Positions 43,883 to 44,464 of a DNA stretch of 44,464 nucleotides are shown here, piece after piece. The DNA lies in assembly GCA_964613675.1 (NCBI GenBank), contig CAZTIH010000005.1, positions 1-44,464 on the forward strand, read 5' to 3'. This DNA comes from DAIUCA01 sp964613675 (GTDB taxonomy: Bacteria > Pseudomonadota > Gammaproteobacteria > Competibacterales > Competibacteraceae). The position numbers and the translations under genes were made by a program. Numbering within the stretch: the stretch's first letter is position 1; every line of letters starts with the position of its first letter. Below the pieces are notes generated by a model. That model ran no database searches and was not told the origin of the DNA. It worked only from the letters and a program-made list of their open reading frames with translations.

Positions 43883-44464
43883 TCAGAACTTCCCGTAGTA
43901 GCCTTCTTTAAGGGCATCAAAAAGATTAGCTGCAACATGGGTTTCGCCGTCGTACTCAATCTCTTCATTGCCCCGAACCTCGATGACCGATCCATCTGCA
44001 AGCGTAAATTGATAGAAGGTGTTCTCTAAATCTGCTTCCTTAACCAGAACACCAGAGAATACCGCGGGATTAAATCGAAAGGTTGTACAGCCTTTCAGAC
44101 CTTGTTCGTAGGCGTACAAGTAGATGTCTTTAAACCTGTCGTAAGGGAAGTCGGTAGGAACATTGGCTGTTTTTGAGATTGACGAATCAACCCATTTTTG
44201 CGCCGCAGCCTGAATGTCGATGTGCTGTTTTGGCGTGACCGAATCAGCAGAAACGAAGTAGTTAGGCACGGTTTCGGGCGTCGCGTTTGGATCTATAAGA
44301 TCCCGATAAGCAAGCAGTTCATACGAATAGACATCAATCTGTTCTTTCGACTTTTTGCCCTCGCGAATCACATTCCGCTTGTAGTGATGGGCAAAACTAG
44401 GCTCGATGCCATTACTTGCGTTGTTGCCGAAACTTAGAGAAATCGTCCCTGTTGGCGCAATAGA
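43883..44464 (-). CDS. nrdJa: Class II ribonucleotide reductase, catalytic part (NrdJa), 5' end beyond the window
   Basis: Adenosylcobalamin-dependent reductase that makes deoxynucleotides without needing or being harmed by oxygen. Only the last 193 codons are visible; the frame is open to the window edge with no start. The edge residues read SIAPTGTISLSFGNNASNG, a class II hallmark next to the active-site cysteine loop, followed by IEPSFAHHYKRNV. It ends in LFDALKEGYYGKF, the normal end of NrdJa. A GTG at 44371 reads in frame but is internal. In operon with nrdJb (2-bp gap). Confidence 0.92.
   Translation of the reverse strand, partial: SIAPTGTISLSFGNNASNGIEPSFAHHYKRNVIREGKKSKEQIDVYSYELLAYRDLIDPNATPETVPNYFVSADSVTPKQHIDIQAAAQKWVDSSISKTANVPTDFPYDRFKDIYLYAYEQGLKGCTTFRFNPAVFSGVLVKEADLENTFYQFTLADGSVIEVRGNEEIEYDGETHVAANLFDALKEGYYGKF

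Noticed and set aside
44369..44371. GTG at 44371 as the start of nrdJa
   Set aside because: The conserved class II motif and open frame continue upstream to the window edge, so this is internal.
1..44464. CRISPR array, insertion sequence, prophage or defence system
   Set aside because: No spaced direct repeats, transposase, integrase, phage or toxin-antitoxin genes are visible; all intergenic gaps are short and gene content is chromosomal core.

Overview
The window is a mostly housekeeping stretch of a gammaproteobacterial chromosome, with moderate G+C (about half, by eye). The order tRNA-His/tRNA-Leu-tig-clpP-clpX-lon-hupB-tRNA-Val, the glnA-ntrB-ntrC operon, rsxABCDGE, purM-purN-DUF3108 and gspE-gspF-rnt all point that way. 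A nrdJ gene split into two parts (the arrangement I know from Pseudomonas), a CobS-type ATPase, a Bat operon and mtnA argue for an environmental lineage outside Enterobacteriaceae; I cannot name the genus. A 10-N assembly gap inside tig shows that this is draft sequence.

Layout. 1-6.7 kb (minus strand): protein quality control (trigger factor, ClpP, ClpX, Lon), HU and three tRNA genes. 6.7-9.9 kb: argF, a BON-domain lipoprotein, the monothiol glutaredoxin grxD, an unrecognised protein of about 222 residues and RNase T. 9.9-12.5 kb: the type II secretion pair gspE-gspF. 12.7-17.6 kb: two convergent metallopeptidases, periplasmic PtrA-like and cytosolic PrlC, 1 bp apart. 17.7-24.8 kb (plus strand): a redox block of glutathione reductase, the six-subunit Rsx/Rnf electron-transfer complex and a superoxide dismutase, closed by a clear intrinsic terminator. 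24.8-28.6 kb: cobS without a neighbouring cobT, mtnA and prfC. 28.6-34.8 kb (minus): a tightly packed MoxR-DUF58-DUF4381-BatA-BatB-BatD operon. 34.9-37.3 kb: purM-purN-DUF3108. 37.5-42.3 kb: glnA-ntrB-ntrC-trmL preceded by a sigma-54 promoter and NtrC boxes. 42.2-44.5 kb: a quinone oxidoreductase and nrdJb, with nrdJa running off the window edge.

I see no insertion sequence, prophage, CRISPR array or defence island. The parts most worth a second look are non-coding or contextual: a candidate plus-strand small RNA of about 90 nt between purM and trmL, competing hairpins that could bury the ntrB ribosome binding site, the glnA enhancer/promoter region, the solitary CobS, and the unrecognised protein that overlaps grxD tail to tail.
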